Below are positions 17,415 through 24,873 of a DNA stretch of 45,893 nt, piece after piece (within the stretch, counting starts at the first letter, position 1; each line of letters begins with the position of its first letter). The stretch lies in the NCBI GenBank assembly GCA_017451735.1, contig JAFTNU010000047.1:1-45893 (forward strand). The letters are read 5' to 3'. The position numbers and the translations under genes are program-made. The DNA comes from Clostridia bacterium. Lineage in GTDB: Bacteria; Bacillota; Clostridia; Oscillospirales; CAG-272. The notes beneath the pieces were generated by a model. That model saw nothing but the letters and a program-made list of their open reading frames with translations, ran no database searches and was not told the DNA's origin.

Positions 17415-18241
17415 TGGAAGAAACCTTGATCCCTTATGCAGGTATCGTGACCAAGATCACCGGTCAGACCCCCGACGTGAAAACCTTCCGTGTAGAGGCC
17501 CCCGAGGGCGGTAAGCTCTTTGAGCACAAGCCCGGTCAGTGTGCCATGCTCTCCGTCCCCGGTGTCAGCGAGGCCATGATCTCGATCACCTCCTCTCCCA
17601 CCAACAAGGAGTACATGGAATTCAGTGTCAAGAAGTGCGGCTGCCTTTCGGGCTGGCTTCACGGCATGGACGAGGGTCAGATGATCACCGTCCGCGGCCC
17701 CTACGGCCGTCCCTTCCCCGTAGACGACGAGCTGGCAGGCAAGAACCTGGTGTTCGTTGCCGGCGGTATCGGTCTGGCGCCTCTGCGCTCGGTCATCAAC
17801 TATGTCCGCGACAACCGCGACAAGTACGGCCGCGTGGATATCATTTACGGCTCCCGCTCCAAGGACGACCTGGTTTACTATGACGAGATCGTCTCCGAGT
17901 GGATGAACACCCCCGATTTCCACGTGCACCTGACCATCGACCGTGAGCAGGAGGGCTGGGACGGACACGTTGGCTTCGTTCCCAACTACATTGAGGAAGT
18001 GGGTCTGAATCCCATTAACACCTGTGCACTGATGTGCGGCCCCCCCATCATGATCAAGTTCTCTTTGCCCAACCTTTTGAAGGTCGGCTTTGATAAGACC
18101 CAGATCTACACCACCATGGAGCTTCGCATGAAGTGCGGTATCGGCAAGTGCGGCCGTTGCAACATCGGCAACAAGTATGTCTGCAAGGACGGTCCCGTAT
18201 TCCGCTTTGACCAGCTGGACGAACTGCCCGGCGAATATTAA
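17414..18241 (+). CDS. flxA: FlxA/AsrB-like NAD(P)H-binding flavoprotein with [2Fe-2S] site
   Basis: This 275-residue protein is a ferredoxin-NADP reductase-type flavoprotein. The FAD domain runs over residues 1-100 (EHKPGQCAMLSV, degenerate FAD motif AMISITSSP). The nucleotide domain starts at FVAGGIGLAPLRSVINYV. A C-terminal [2Fe-2S] site follows, with four Cys in CGIGKCGRCNIGNKYVCKDG. It should accept a hydride from NADH (or NADPH) and pass single electrons to the ferredoxin-type neighbours. Its start overlaps the upstream stop (TAATG). In Desulfovibrio-type Flx-Hdr clusters the same protein feeds HdrABC. NADH specificity is assumed and has not been read from residues. Confidence 0.9.
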   Translation: MEETLIPYAGIVTKITGQTPDVKTFRVEAPEGGKLFEHKPGQCAMLSVPGVSEAMISITSSPTNKEYMEFSVKKCGCLSGWLHGMDEGQMITVRGPYGRPFPVDDELAGKNLVFVAGGIGLAPLRSVINYVRDNRDKYGRVDIIYGSRSKDDLVYYDEIVSEWMNTPDFHVHLTIDREQEGWDGHVGFVPNYIEEVGLNPINTCALMCGPPIMIKFSLPNLLKVGFDKTQIYTTMELRMKCGIGKCGRCNIGNKYVCKDGPVFRFDQLDELPGEY

Positions 18242-18256
18242 TAGGAGAGAAAAATC

Positions 18257-18931
18257 ATGAGTAATATGATCAATATTTACCTCTACGGCAAAAAGTATGA
18301 GGTTCCCTCCAGTCTCACCATCATGGGTGCGATGGAGTACGCCGGCTATCAGCTGGTCCGCGGTGTTGGTTGCCGTTGCGGCTTCTGCGGCGCTTGTGCC
18401 ACCATCTACCGCATCAAGGGCGACACCGAGCTCAAGACCTGCCTGGCTTGCCAGACCCAGGTGCAGGACAACATGTACATCGCCACCCTGCCCTTCTTCC
18501 CTCTGGTGAAAAAGCCCTATGACATCGAAAAGGTCAAGCCCACCGAGCAGATCATGATGCAGCTTTACCCCGAGATCTACGCCTGTGTCGGCTGTAACGC
18601 CTGCACCAAGGCCTGCACCCAGGGTCTTAACGTCATGCAGTACATCGCCTACGCACAGCGCGGCGAGTATGAGAAATGCGCCGAGGAGTCCTTTGACTGC
18701 GTCATGTGCGGCGTCTGCTCCTCCCGTTGCCCTGCCGGCATCACCCATCCCCAGGTCGGCCTGCTTGCCCGCCGTCTGACCGGCAAGTACCTGGCCCCCG
18801 AGACCGAGCATCTGAAGAACCGCGTGGACGAGATCCTGCGCGGCGATTGCGAAGCGGCTCTGAAGGATATCATGAGCAAGTCTGTGGACGAACTCAAGGA
18901 TATGTACAACAACCGCGATTTCGAGAAATAA
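18257..18931 (+). CDS. Fumarate reductase iron-sulfur subunit-like protein (2Fe-2S plus two 4Fe-4S)
   Basis: The N-terminal half of this 224-residue protein is a [2Fe-2S] ferredoxin domain (VGCRCGFCGACATIY..., with Cys spacing 1, 6 and 9, and a later TCLAC). The C-terminal half has CVGCNACTKACTQG and CVMCGVCSSRCPAG, two [4Fe-4S]-type motifs. That arrangement matches SdhB/FrdB and the N-terminal part of TfrB, except that the third cluster motif keeps four cysteines (4Fe rather than 3Fe). It directly precedes the FrdA-like flavoprotein and ends 15 bases before it. No FrdC/FrdD anchor gene follows. It is most likely the wire between HdrBC and the fumarate-reducing flavin. Confidence 0.88.
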   Translation: MSNMINIYLYGKKYEVPSSLTIMGAMEYAGYQLVRGVGCRCGFCGACATIYRIKGDTELKTCLACQTQVQDNMYIATLPFFPLVKKPYDIEKVKPTEQIMMQLYPEIYACVGCNACTKACTQGLNVMQYIAYAQRGEYEKCAEESFDCVMCGVCSSRCPAGITHPQVGLLARRLTGKYLAPETEHLKNRVDEILRGDCEAALKDIMSKSVDELKDMYNNRDFEK

Positions 18932-18946
18932 GGAGGCGCAAGACAA

Positions 18947-20581
18947 ATGTATACTGCCGAAATGCTTGAATCCATCAAAAAGGTAGAGGCAACCCGCGAC
19001 GCGCGCCTTGCCAAGGTCATGGCAGGAGAGAATCCCCGCCGTATGACCGCCGAGGAGAAGGACGCTGTTCTTGCCGCCTTCCATCCCGACCACATCAAAT
19101 CCCAGTTTGCAGAGCTGCAGATCGGCCCCAACAAGGGCGAAAAGGTGCCGCTGGAGCTGGCTGAGATCCTCCAGGCCAACAGCCGCATCAAGCCCTCTGA
19201 GATCGATCTTTCCCGCACCGATATCGAGACCGACGTGCTGATCATCGGCGGCGGCGGCGCAGGCTCGGCTGCGGCCATTATGGCCGACGAGAACGGTGCC
19301 AAGGTCACCATTGTGACCAAGCTGCGTCACGGCGACGCCAACACCATGATGGCAGAGGGCGGCATCCAGGCTGCCGATAAGCCGAACGACAGCCCCGCAC
19401 AGCACTATCTGGACGTGATGGGCGGCGGTCACTTCAAGAACGTCCCCGAGCTGGTTTACAAGCTGGTTCACGACGGCCCCGAGTGCATCCAGTGGCTCAA
19501 CAACCTGGGTGTTATGTTTGATAAGGAAGAGGACGGCACCATGGTCACCACCCACGGTGGCGGTACCTCCCGCAAGCGTATGCACGCCGCCAAGGACTAT
19601 TCCGGCGCCGAGATCATGCGCGTGCTGCGTGACGAGGTGCAGAACCGCAACATTCCCGTTGTGGACTTCACCGCAGCCATCGAGCTGATCAAGGACGAGA
19701 AGGGCCGTGCAACCGGTGCGGTTCTCATGAACATGGAGACAAAGGAGATCCTGATCGCACGTGCAAAGACCGTGATCATCGCCACGGGCGGTGCGGGCCG
19801 TATGCACTACCAGGGCTTCCCCACCTCCAACCACTACGGCGCAACGGCTGACGGTCTGGTGCTTGCCTACCGTGCGGGCGCTCCCCTGCTTTACGCCTAC
19901 ACCCTGCAGTACCATCCCACCGGCGTGGCTTACCCCTCTCAGATCTTCGGTGCTCTGGTGACCGAGAAGGTGCGCTCCATCGGCGCTCAGCTCATCAACT
20001 CCGAGGGTGAGGCCTTCATGAACCCCCTGGAGACCCGTGACGTCTCCGCCGCCTCGATCATCCGCGAGTGCAAGGAGCGTGGCAAGGGTGTCGCTACCCC
20101 CGACGGCGGCTTCGGTATCTGGCTGGACTCTCCCATGATCGAAAAGCTCCACGGCGAGGGCACCATCGAGAAGCGTATCCCCGCTATGATGCGTATGTAC
20201 CTGAAGTACGGCATCGATATGCGCAAGCAGCCCATCCTGATCTACCCCACCCTGCACTACCAGAACGGCGGTATCAAGATCGGCGCCAACGGCATGTCCG
20301 ATGTAGAGAACCTGTTCGTTGCCGGCGAGGCAGTGGGCGGTATCCACGGCGAGAACCGTCTGATGGGCAACTCTCTGCTTGACATCATCGTATTCGGCCG
20401 TAACGCCGGCATCAATGCCGCTAAGGCCGCCAAGGAGATCGACAAGCTGGGCAAGCCCACCCTGAAGCACGTGAAGGACTTTGCCGCCGAGCAGAAGGCT
20501 GCCGGTATCAAGACCGACAAGCAGTCTCCCATTCTGCTCCCCCGTTACACCCACGGCAACCCTCGCTTTGAGGCGAAATAA
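18947..20581 (+). CDS. Soluble fumarate reductase flavoprotein-like subunit (FrdA/TfrA family)
   Basis: The 544 residues begin with an unusual extension of about 90 residues before the FAD motif DVLIIGGGGAGSAAAI. The Frd/Sdh landmarks then follow: AEGGIQAADKPNDSP, THGGGTSRKRMHAAK, QYHPTG (His323), LVTEKVRSIGAQL, ETRDVSAAS, HYQNGG (His437) and IHGENRLMGNSLLDIIVFGR. The histidine that binds FAD covalently in FrdA/SdhA (HTVxAxGG) is Asn132 here (NTMMAEGG), so FAD should be non-covalent, as in L-aspartate oxidase and soluble fumarate reductases. The clustered HdrABC/Flx genes favour fumarate reductase over aspartate oxidase, as there are no nadA or nadC genes here. It has no signal peptide and is cytoplasmic. 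AAGGAGG precedes the ATG. Confidence 0.88.
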   Translation: MYTAEMLESIKKVEATRDARLAKVMAGENPRRMTAEEKDAVLAAFHPDHIKSQFAELQIGPNKGEKVPLELAEILQANSRIKPSEIDLSRTDIETDVLIIGGGGAGSAAAIMADENGAKVTIVTKLRHGDANTMMAEGGIQAADKPNDSPAQHYLDVMGGGHFKNVPELVYKLVHDGPECIQWLNNLGVMFDKEEDGTMVTTHGGGTSRKRMHAAKDYSGAEIMRVLRDEVQNRNIPVVDFTAAIELIKDEKGRATGAVLMNMETKEILIARAKTVIIATGGAGRMHYQGFPTSNHYGATADGLVLAYRAGAPLLYAYTLQYHPTGVAYPSQIFGALVTEKVRSIGAQLINSEGEAFMNPLETRDVSAASIIRECKERGKGVATPDGGFGIWLDSPMIEKLHGEGTIEKRIPAMMRMYLKYGIDMRKQPILIYPTLHYQNGGIKIGANGMSDVENLFVAGEAVGGIHGENRLMGNSLLDIIVFGRNAGINAAKAAKEIDKLGKPTLKHVKDFAAEQKAAGIKTDKQSPILLPRYTHGNPRFEAK

Positions 20582-20596
20582 GAGAAGACACACATA

Positions 20597-20653
20597 GCCG
20601 AGCTCAGTTTATTGAGCTCGGCCGGGGGAGACTTTAAAAAAGCTCCCCCGGCC
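20597..20653 (+). terminator. Double hairpin terminator of the hdr-flx-frd operon
   Basis: The first stem is GCCGAGCTCA/TGAGCTCGGC (20597-20622). The second is GGCCGGGGGAG/CTCCCCCGGCC (20620-20653), followed by CCCTTTAAAAGCTTTT. The T run is poor, but two stacked GC-rich hairpins directly after the last gene make termination likely. Confidence 0.7.
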
Positions 20654-20740
20654 CCCTTTAAAAGCTTTTCATTCACCGAAGGCAATACAACACATCAGCC
20701 GCGGCTATGACGCGGTGTTTGCGTTCGATCCCTTGCCTTG

Positions 20741-20984
20741 CATGCCCCAAAGGGCCTGCACGGAGAGAAATGCGGCGCGGAACTGCGGCTTGGGCGCCAT
20801 CGGCGGTCAAGACCGCGTGGAAGTGCCGTAGCAAGCGGCGCCACACACCGGCTACAGCTTTGGCGCAGTATTTGCAATCCAATCTCCCTCTATGCCATGC
20901 CCCAAAGGGACTGTACGGAGAAGAAATGCGGCGCGGAACTGCGGCTTGGGCGCCATCGGCGGTCAAGACCGCGTGGAAGTGCCG
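20741..20984. repeat. Two direct copies of an 88-base repeat
   Basis: 20741-20828 and 20896-20984 share almost every base (CATGCCCCAAAGGG at the start, then GCGGCGCGGAACTGCGGCTT, ending GACCGCGTGGAAGTGCCG). They are 155 bases apart. Each copy contains GCCATCGGCGGTCAAGACCGC, which can pair with itself. A hairpin with long arms (CGCAGAC..AAAAGGGCG / CGCCTTTTAGTCTGCG) follows at about 21022-21077. The 556-base gap up to the transporter gene holds no credible gene. Confidence 0.85.
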
Positions 20985-21137
20985 CGGCATCCCATGCGTT
21001 TTTTCGGATTCTTCGGCTTCTCCGCAGACAAAAGGGCGAATGCGCCCAAAAGACGCTCGTATGCGCCTTTTAGTCTGCGCCGAAACCAAGGGACCCAGTC
21101 ACTCAACATCACATTTTAATATTTTTCGGAGGAAAAC

Positions 21138-22412
21138 ATGGAAATTTTCAGTTTCTTTGACGGCAATTTCGCACTTTCCGTCAAGGGTGTCTCTTTCCTG
21201 GTGTTCGCCGTCCTTGCCATTGCCGCCATCGGCTATTGCCTTGGCCGCGTGACCATCAAGGGCGTGAATCTGGGAACCGCAGGCGTGTTCCTGGTAGCCC
21301 TGCTCTTCGGCTGTCTTTTCTACAAGCCTCTTTCCGAGCAGCTGCCCCTGTACACTACCAACGCACTCAAGATCGTTGAAAACATCGGTCTCATCCTGTT
21401 CGTCACATCCGTCGGCTTCATCGCCGGTCCCAAGTTCTTTGGCAACCTGAAGAAAAACTTTAAGACCTACATTCTGCTGGGCCTGATCATCATCCTTTCC
21501 GGAGCTCTGGTCTGCGGTGGTTGTATCCTTGTTGCCAAGGCAACCATGAAGGATGTGCCCGCCGATCAGCTGACCGCCATCATGACCGGTCTGTTCTCCG
21601 GTGCACTGACCTCCACTCCCGCCTTCTCGGCCTCCAAGGCCGCTGTGGGCACCGCTCTTGAGGACTACGTTGCCGTCGGCAACGGCATCGCCTACATCTT
21701 CGGTGTTATCGGTGTGGTTCTGTTCGTTCAGCTTGTTCCTAAGTTTATGAAGACCGATATGGCCAAGGAGCGCGAGCTGCTGGCCGCCTCCAACGCCTCC
21801 GATAAGAAGACCAAGGTCAACGAGGACGGCGATGAGGTTCCCGCAGACGACGCTGTAGAAGAGGCGCCCAAGAAGAAGCTGATCGACATTGATCCCTTCG
21901 GCATTGCCGCCTTCGCCGTGGCCGCCATTCTCGGTATGATCCTCGGCTCCATCAAGTTCGGCACCTTCTCGCTGACCACCACCGGCGGCTGCCTGCTGGT
22001 CTCCCTGGTGTTCGGTCACTTCAAAAAGTTCGGCCCCGTCAACGTCACCCCCCCCGCACAAACCCTTAAGGTCTTCCGCGAGTTCGGTCTGATGATGTTC
22101 CTGATCGGTGCCGGTATCGCCGGCGGCGCCAAGTTTGTGGAATGCTTCCAGGCCGTCTACTTCCTCTACGGCGCTCTGATGACCATCCTGCCCATGATCG
22201 TTGGCTTTATCTTCGCCAAGTTCGTGCTGAAGATGAACCTCTTGAACAGCCTGGGCTCCATCACCGGCGGCATGACCTCCACACCTGCGCTGGGCACCCT
22301 CATTCAGGTCTCCGGCACCGAGGACGTAGGCTCCGCTTACGCCGCCACCTATCCCATCGCACTGATTTCCGTTGTCCTTTGCTCCCAGTTCCTGATCATG
22401 ATTTTCATGTAA
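21138..22412 (+). CDS. AspT/YidE/YbjL-type carboxylate or amino-acid exchanger
   Basis: This 424-residue membrane protein has two homologous halves of five to six helices, each with the family signature: GLFSGALTSTPAF in the first and GSITGGMTSTPALG in the second. A charged cytoplasmic loop (about residues 200-255) joins them. AspT exchanges aspartate for alanine, and related proteins exchange dicarboxylates. The TrkA-C domains present in many family members are missing, which explains the shorter length. GGAGG precedes the ATG by 5-6 bases. Given the upstream fumarase and fumarate-reductase-like operon, uptake of aspartate, malate or fumarate coupled to succinate export is the attractive role, but the substrate is not shown by sequence. 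It lies beyond a terminator and so has its own transcript. Confidence 0.85.
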   Translation: MEIFSFFDGNFALSVKGVSFLVFAVLAIAAIGYCLGRVTIKGVNLGTAGVFLVALLFGCLFYKPLSEQLPLYTTNALKIVENIGLILFVTSVGFIAGPKFFGNLKKNFKTYILLGLIIILSGALVCGGCILVAKATMKDVPADQLTAIMTGLFSGALTSTPAFSASKAAVGTALEDYVAVGNGIAYIFGVIGVVLFVQLVPKFMKTDMAKERELLAASNASDKKTKVNEDGDEVPADDAVEEAPKKKLIDIDPFGIAAFAVAAILGMILGSIKFGTFSLTTTGGCLLVSLVFGHFKKFGPVNVTPPAQTLKVFREFGLMMFLIGAGIAGGAKFVECFQAVYFLYGALMTILPMIVGFIFAKFVLKMNLLNSLGSITGGMTSTPALGTLIQVSGTEDVGSAYAATYPIALISVVLCSQFLIMIFM

Positions 22413-22427
22413 GAGAGAGAAGGATAA

Positions 22428-22481
22428 AAGGGAGCGGAGAACCCCTTTTGCAAGAGGGGTTCTCCGCTCCCTTATTTTTTT
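22428..22481 (+). terminator. Strong terminator of the exchanger gene
   Basis: A 19-bp stem (AAGGGAGCGGAGAACCCCT and its complement) with a loop of about 8 bases is followed by a run of eight T, 15 bases after the stop codon. Confidence 0.95.
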
Positions 22482-22489
22482 TCGCCTCC

Positions 22490-22750
22490 GCAAGCGTTTT
22501 TGCAAGCGGGCTTGTCGATTGACAAACCCGCTTCCTTGCCTTCCCCAGCGGGGGATGAGCTCGCCTTTGGCGAGCAACCGGAGTTTTCTTGCGAAAACTC
22601 CATGGGGAACCGCTTGCGGTGGATGAGGAGAGCCGGTAAGTACAGCATAAAAGGCGTCCTCCTCATCCGGTTTGGCAGCTCGGCGAAGCCGAGGTGGAAC
22701 TCCGCTGGGGAAGGCAAGACACAAGTTTGTGCGAACAATGCGGCTACGAG
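22490..22750. repeat. REP-like inverted pair with 28-base spacer (orientation A)
   Basis: GGATGAGGAG (22621-22630) and CTCCTCATCC (22659-22668) flank a 28-base spacer. The outer arms are the GCCTTCCCC / GGGGAAGGC units. The same block at 45.6-45.8 kb carries the spacer in the reverse direction. No gene lies here. Confidence 0.85.
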
Positions 22751-22986
22751 TCATCCTGAGCGGAGGGCGTAGCCCGTAGTCGAACTTTTGCGGGTCGAAG
22801 CGTAAGCGTAGCAAGCAAAAGCGCAAGGCGTTAACCGCAGCGGGATCTCGTATGGATGGCCCAATAGCCTTTGTGCGGGAAAGTTACTTTTGCCACAAAA
22901 AAGTCTGGCGTATACACACCACGGAAATGGCTTCTTGCCATTTCCGTGATTCGTTCGTCGCGCTCTGTTGCGCTCCTCAGAATGAC
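22750..22986. repeat. MITE-like element with GTCATCCTGAG/CTCAGAATGAC ends
   Basis: It begins with a near-copy of the left end of the 9177 element and ends with the same CTCAGAATGAC. It contains GGGATCTCG and a hairpin GGAAATGG-CTTCTTG-CCATTTCC. Its first 83 bases are nearly identical to 45810-45893. More fragments of the TGCGGCGACGTGTGCGTATCC module follow up to about 23170, and the rest of the gap to 23210 has nothing else recognisable. Confidence 0.7.
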
Positions 22987-23209
22987 ACATAGAAGGATCA
23001 TGTGCAAACACACCAAACACCCGCTATGCATTGCAAACTTGCGGGCCCGTTGACCAGCAAACCCGTGTCCTTGTCTTCCCCCTTGTCGCAGACTACTCTG
23101 TAGCCTTCTCCAGCGGAGTTCCACCTCGCCTGCGGCGACGTGTGCGTATCCTCGCGGATACGCACACTCGAGCTCTGCGCAAAACAAAAAGGACGGCCAC
23201 GCCGCCCCT

Positions 23210-23452
23210 TTATTCCTTCCCCTCGGTTTCCTCGGCGTGGCAGATCTTGCAATAACGCACTCGAACGCCCTCCTCGGCGGAATCATACCAATGTCCGTAC
23301 ACATGTGTGTGCTCCGCATCCTCGTACGCCACGGGCTTACTCTCCCCCGCGCAGGCGCAAAGCAGGCACATAAACAGCGCCAGCACCGGCGCAATGACGC
23401 CAAATCTTCGATACGTTCTCACAAAATCACCGCCTTTTCCTTCGGTATTCAT
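23210..23452 (-). CDS. Small Cys-rich lipoprotein
   Basis: The signal sequence of this 80-residue protein (FGVIAPVLALFMCLLCAC) ends in a lipobox-like LCAC. The short mature part contains HTHVYGHWYDS and YCKICHAE, a CxxCH pattern that could bind zinc, or haem if exported with a maturation system (none is seen). The ATG at 23452 overlaps the upstream TGA (ATGA), a classic coupling arrangement; a GTG nine bases earlier is the alternative. Function is unknown. Confidence 0.7.
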   Translation of the reverse strand: MNTEGKGGDFVRTYRRFGVIAPVLALFMCLLCACAGESKPVAYEDAEHTHVYGHWYDSAEEGVRVRYCKICHAEETEGKE

Positions 23453-23793
23453 TTCTCCCACGGCCTTGCCGTCAGAGCGATCAGCAGCTTTGTACTGTCA
23501 AGCCTTCCCGCCCCCGGATGGGAACCGTACGCCGCCTTGTTGGGGTGTAATTCCCCGCATTTGGTGCAACGGTGCAGGATGATAAAACCTGCCTTCGGAT
23601 CGGGCTTGGCCGCGATCGGCTCCATCTGTCCTGCGCATTCGTTGGCTCTGTCACCGGGGTTTACATCCACGTGGAGGCTCCACAGGCAATAGGGGCAATG
23701 GTTGCGGGAGGTGTAGCCGAGAGGATCCACCGCCTTGCCGCAATGGGCGCAAACAAAGCCGTTGTCGTTTTTGGTAAACAATTTTGGTTCCAT
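23449..23793 (-). CDS. RNHCP-domain zinc-ribbon protein
   Basis: This 114-residue protein matches the RNHCP family, named for its motif, seen here as SRNHCPYC. Further features are FVCAHCGKAVDPLGYTS, WSLHVDVNPGDRAN and ILHRCTKCGELHPNKAA. The CxxC pairs (CAHC, CPYC, CTKC) should hold zinc. The biochemical role of the family is unknown to me; members are common in Firmicutes. The start is placed at 23793 because the family begins MxxKxFTKNDxGF. The upstream extension of about 20 residues overlaps a GTAGGGG palindrome and is unlikely. Confidence 0.88.
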   Translation of the reverse strand: MEPKLFTKNDNGFVCAHCGKAVDPLGYTSRNHCPYCLWSLHVDVNPGDRANECAGQMEPIAAKPDPKAGFIILHRCTKCGELHPNKAAYGSHPGAGRLDSTKLLIALTARPWEK

Positions 23794-23876
23794 GTTGATC
23801 TGCTTGCACCTCCGTAGCTCCTGTAGGGGGCGCCGTCCCCTACCATGTTGATACAAAGCCTGATATCTTCCAAAAT

Positions 23877-23907
23877 GCCCGAAGCCGTTTGGCTTCGGGC
23901 GTTTTTA
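23877..23907. terminator. Terminator after the transketolase genes
   Basis: The stem GCCCGAAGCC-GTTT-GGCTTCGGGC has GTTTTTA on the + side and ATTTTGG on the - side. It ends 11 bases beyond the minus-strand transketolase stop. A separate small palindrome, GTAGGGG..CCCCTAC, lies at 23823-23843. Confidence 0.8.
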
Positions 23908-23917
23908 TAATCAATGC

Positions 23918-24859
23918 TTACTTTTTAAGCGCAATCGCCTCTTTGACCTTTGCCACAATGTTGGCAGGGGTCAGACCGTACATTTCAAGCAGTGCGGGCA
24001 CGGTACCGGAGTGACCGAAGGTATCGTTCACACCCAGACGCACCACGGGCACGGGGCAAGCGCCGCAAACGCACTCGGCAACAGCGGCACCCAAGCCACC
24101 GATGACGCTGTGCTCCTCGGCGGTTACAATGGCACCGGTCTCCTTGGCGGCCTTCAGCACCAGCTCCTCATCCAAGGGCTTGATGGTGTGGATATTGATG
24201 ACGCGGGCGGAAATCCCCTCAGCCTTCAGAGTCTCTGCGGCCTCCATAGCCATGGCAACCATAATACCGGTGGCAATGATGGTCACATCGGTGCCCTCGG
24301 CCTTGACAACACCCTTGCCAAGCTCAAATTTGTAGGTTGCCGCGTCGTTGATCACCGGCACGGCGTAACGGCCGAATCGCATATACATGGGGCCCTTGAA
24401 GTTGATAGCGGCCTCCACGGCGGCCTTGGCCTCCACGGCGTCGGCGGGATTGACAATGGTCATGCCGGGGATGGTACGCATCAGCGCCAGATCCTCGTTG
24501 CACTGGTGGGTGGCACCGTCCTCACCCACGGTGATGCCGGCATGGGTAGCGCCGATCTTCACGTTCAGGTGGGGATAGCCGATGGAGTTACGGATCTGCT
24601 CGAAGGCACGGCCTGCGGCGAACATAGCAAAGGTGGAGGCAAAGGGAACCTTACCTGCGGCGGCAAGACCTGCCGCAACGCTCATCATGTTGCCCTCGGC
24701 AATACCGCAGTTAAAGAAACGCTCGGGGTATTTCTTCTTGAAAACGCCGGTCTTGGTGGCCGCCGAAAGGTCGGCGTCCAGCACTACAAAATCATATTTT
24801 TCGCCCAGCTCGGCAAGCGCGTTGCCGTAGGCCTCTCTGGTTGCAATCTTATCTGCCAT
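23918..24859 (-). CDS. Transketolase, C-terminal subunit
   Basis: This 313-residue pyrimidine-binding plus C-terminal part of a split transketolase moves two-carbon units between sugar phosphates in the non-oxidative pentose phosphate pathway. Motifs are FFNCGIAEGNMMSVAAGLA, PFASTFAMFAAGRAFEQIR and ATHAGITVGEDGATHQ (substrate loop), and later YMRFGR. The C-terminal domain has VINIHTIKPLDEE and VTAEEHSVIGGLG. It starts 15 bases after the N-terminal subunit gene ends, and the two proteins form one enzyme. Split transketolases are usual in Clostridia and archaea. The related split 1-deoxyxylulose synthase is a different family. Confidence 0.94.
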   Translation of the reverse strand: MADKIATREAYGNALAELGEKYDFVVLDADLSAATKTGVFKKKYPERFFNCGIAEGNMMSVAAGLAAAGKVPFASTFAMFAAGRAFEQIRNSIGYPHLNVKIGATHAGITVGEDGATHQCNEDLALMRTIPGMTIVNPADAVEAKAAVEAAINFKGPMYMRFGRYAVPVINDAATYKFELGKGVVKAEGTDVTIIATGIMVAMAMEAAETLKAEGISARVINIHTIKPLDEELVLKAAKETGAIVTAEEHSVIGGLGAAVAECVCGACPVPVVRLGVNDTFGHSGTVPALLEMYGLTPANIVAKVKEAIALKK

Positions 24860-24873
24860 TTTCTCTTACCCCC

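Noticed and set aside
16386..18241. Anaerobic sulfite reductase (AsrAB)
   Set aside because: The pair is AsrA/AsrB-like, but there is no siroheme-binding AsrC, and the surrounding genes are Hdr and Frd types.
18947..20581. L-aspartate oxidase (NadB)
   Set aside because: The FAD-site Asn is shared with NadB-like proteins, but nadA/nadC are absent and the operon partners are Fe-S electron carriers with an FrdB-like protein, which NadB does not need.
17288..20593. Open frame of 1101 codons on the minus strand opposite the flx-frd genes
   Set aside because: It is an antisense shadow made by strong codon bias (CTG, GAG, GGC) in the + strand genes. Its residues are low-complexity Gly/Val/His/Leu, no family is recognisable, and the + strand proteins are unmistakable.
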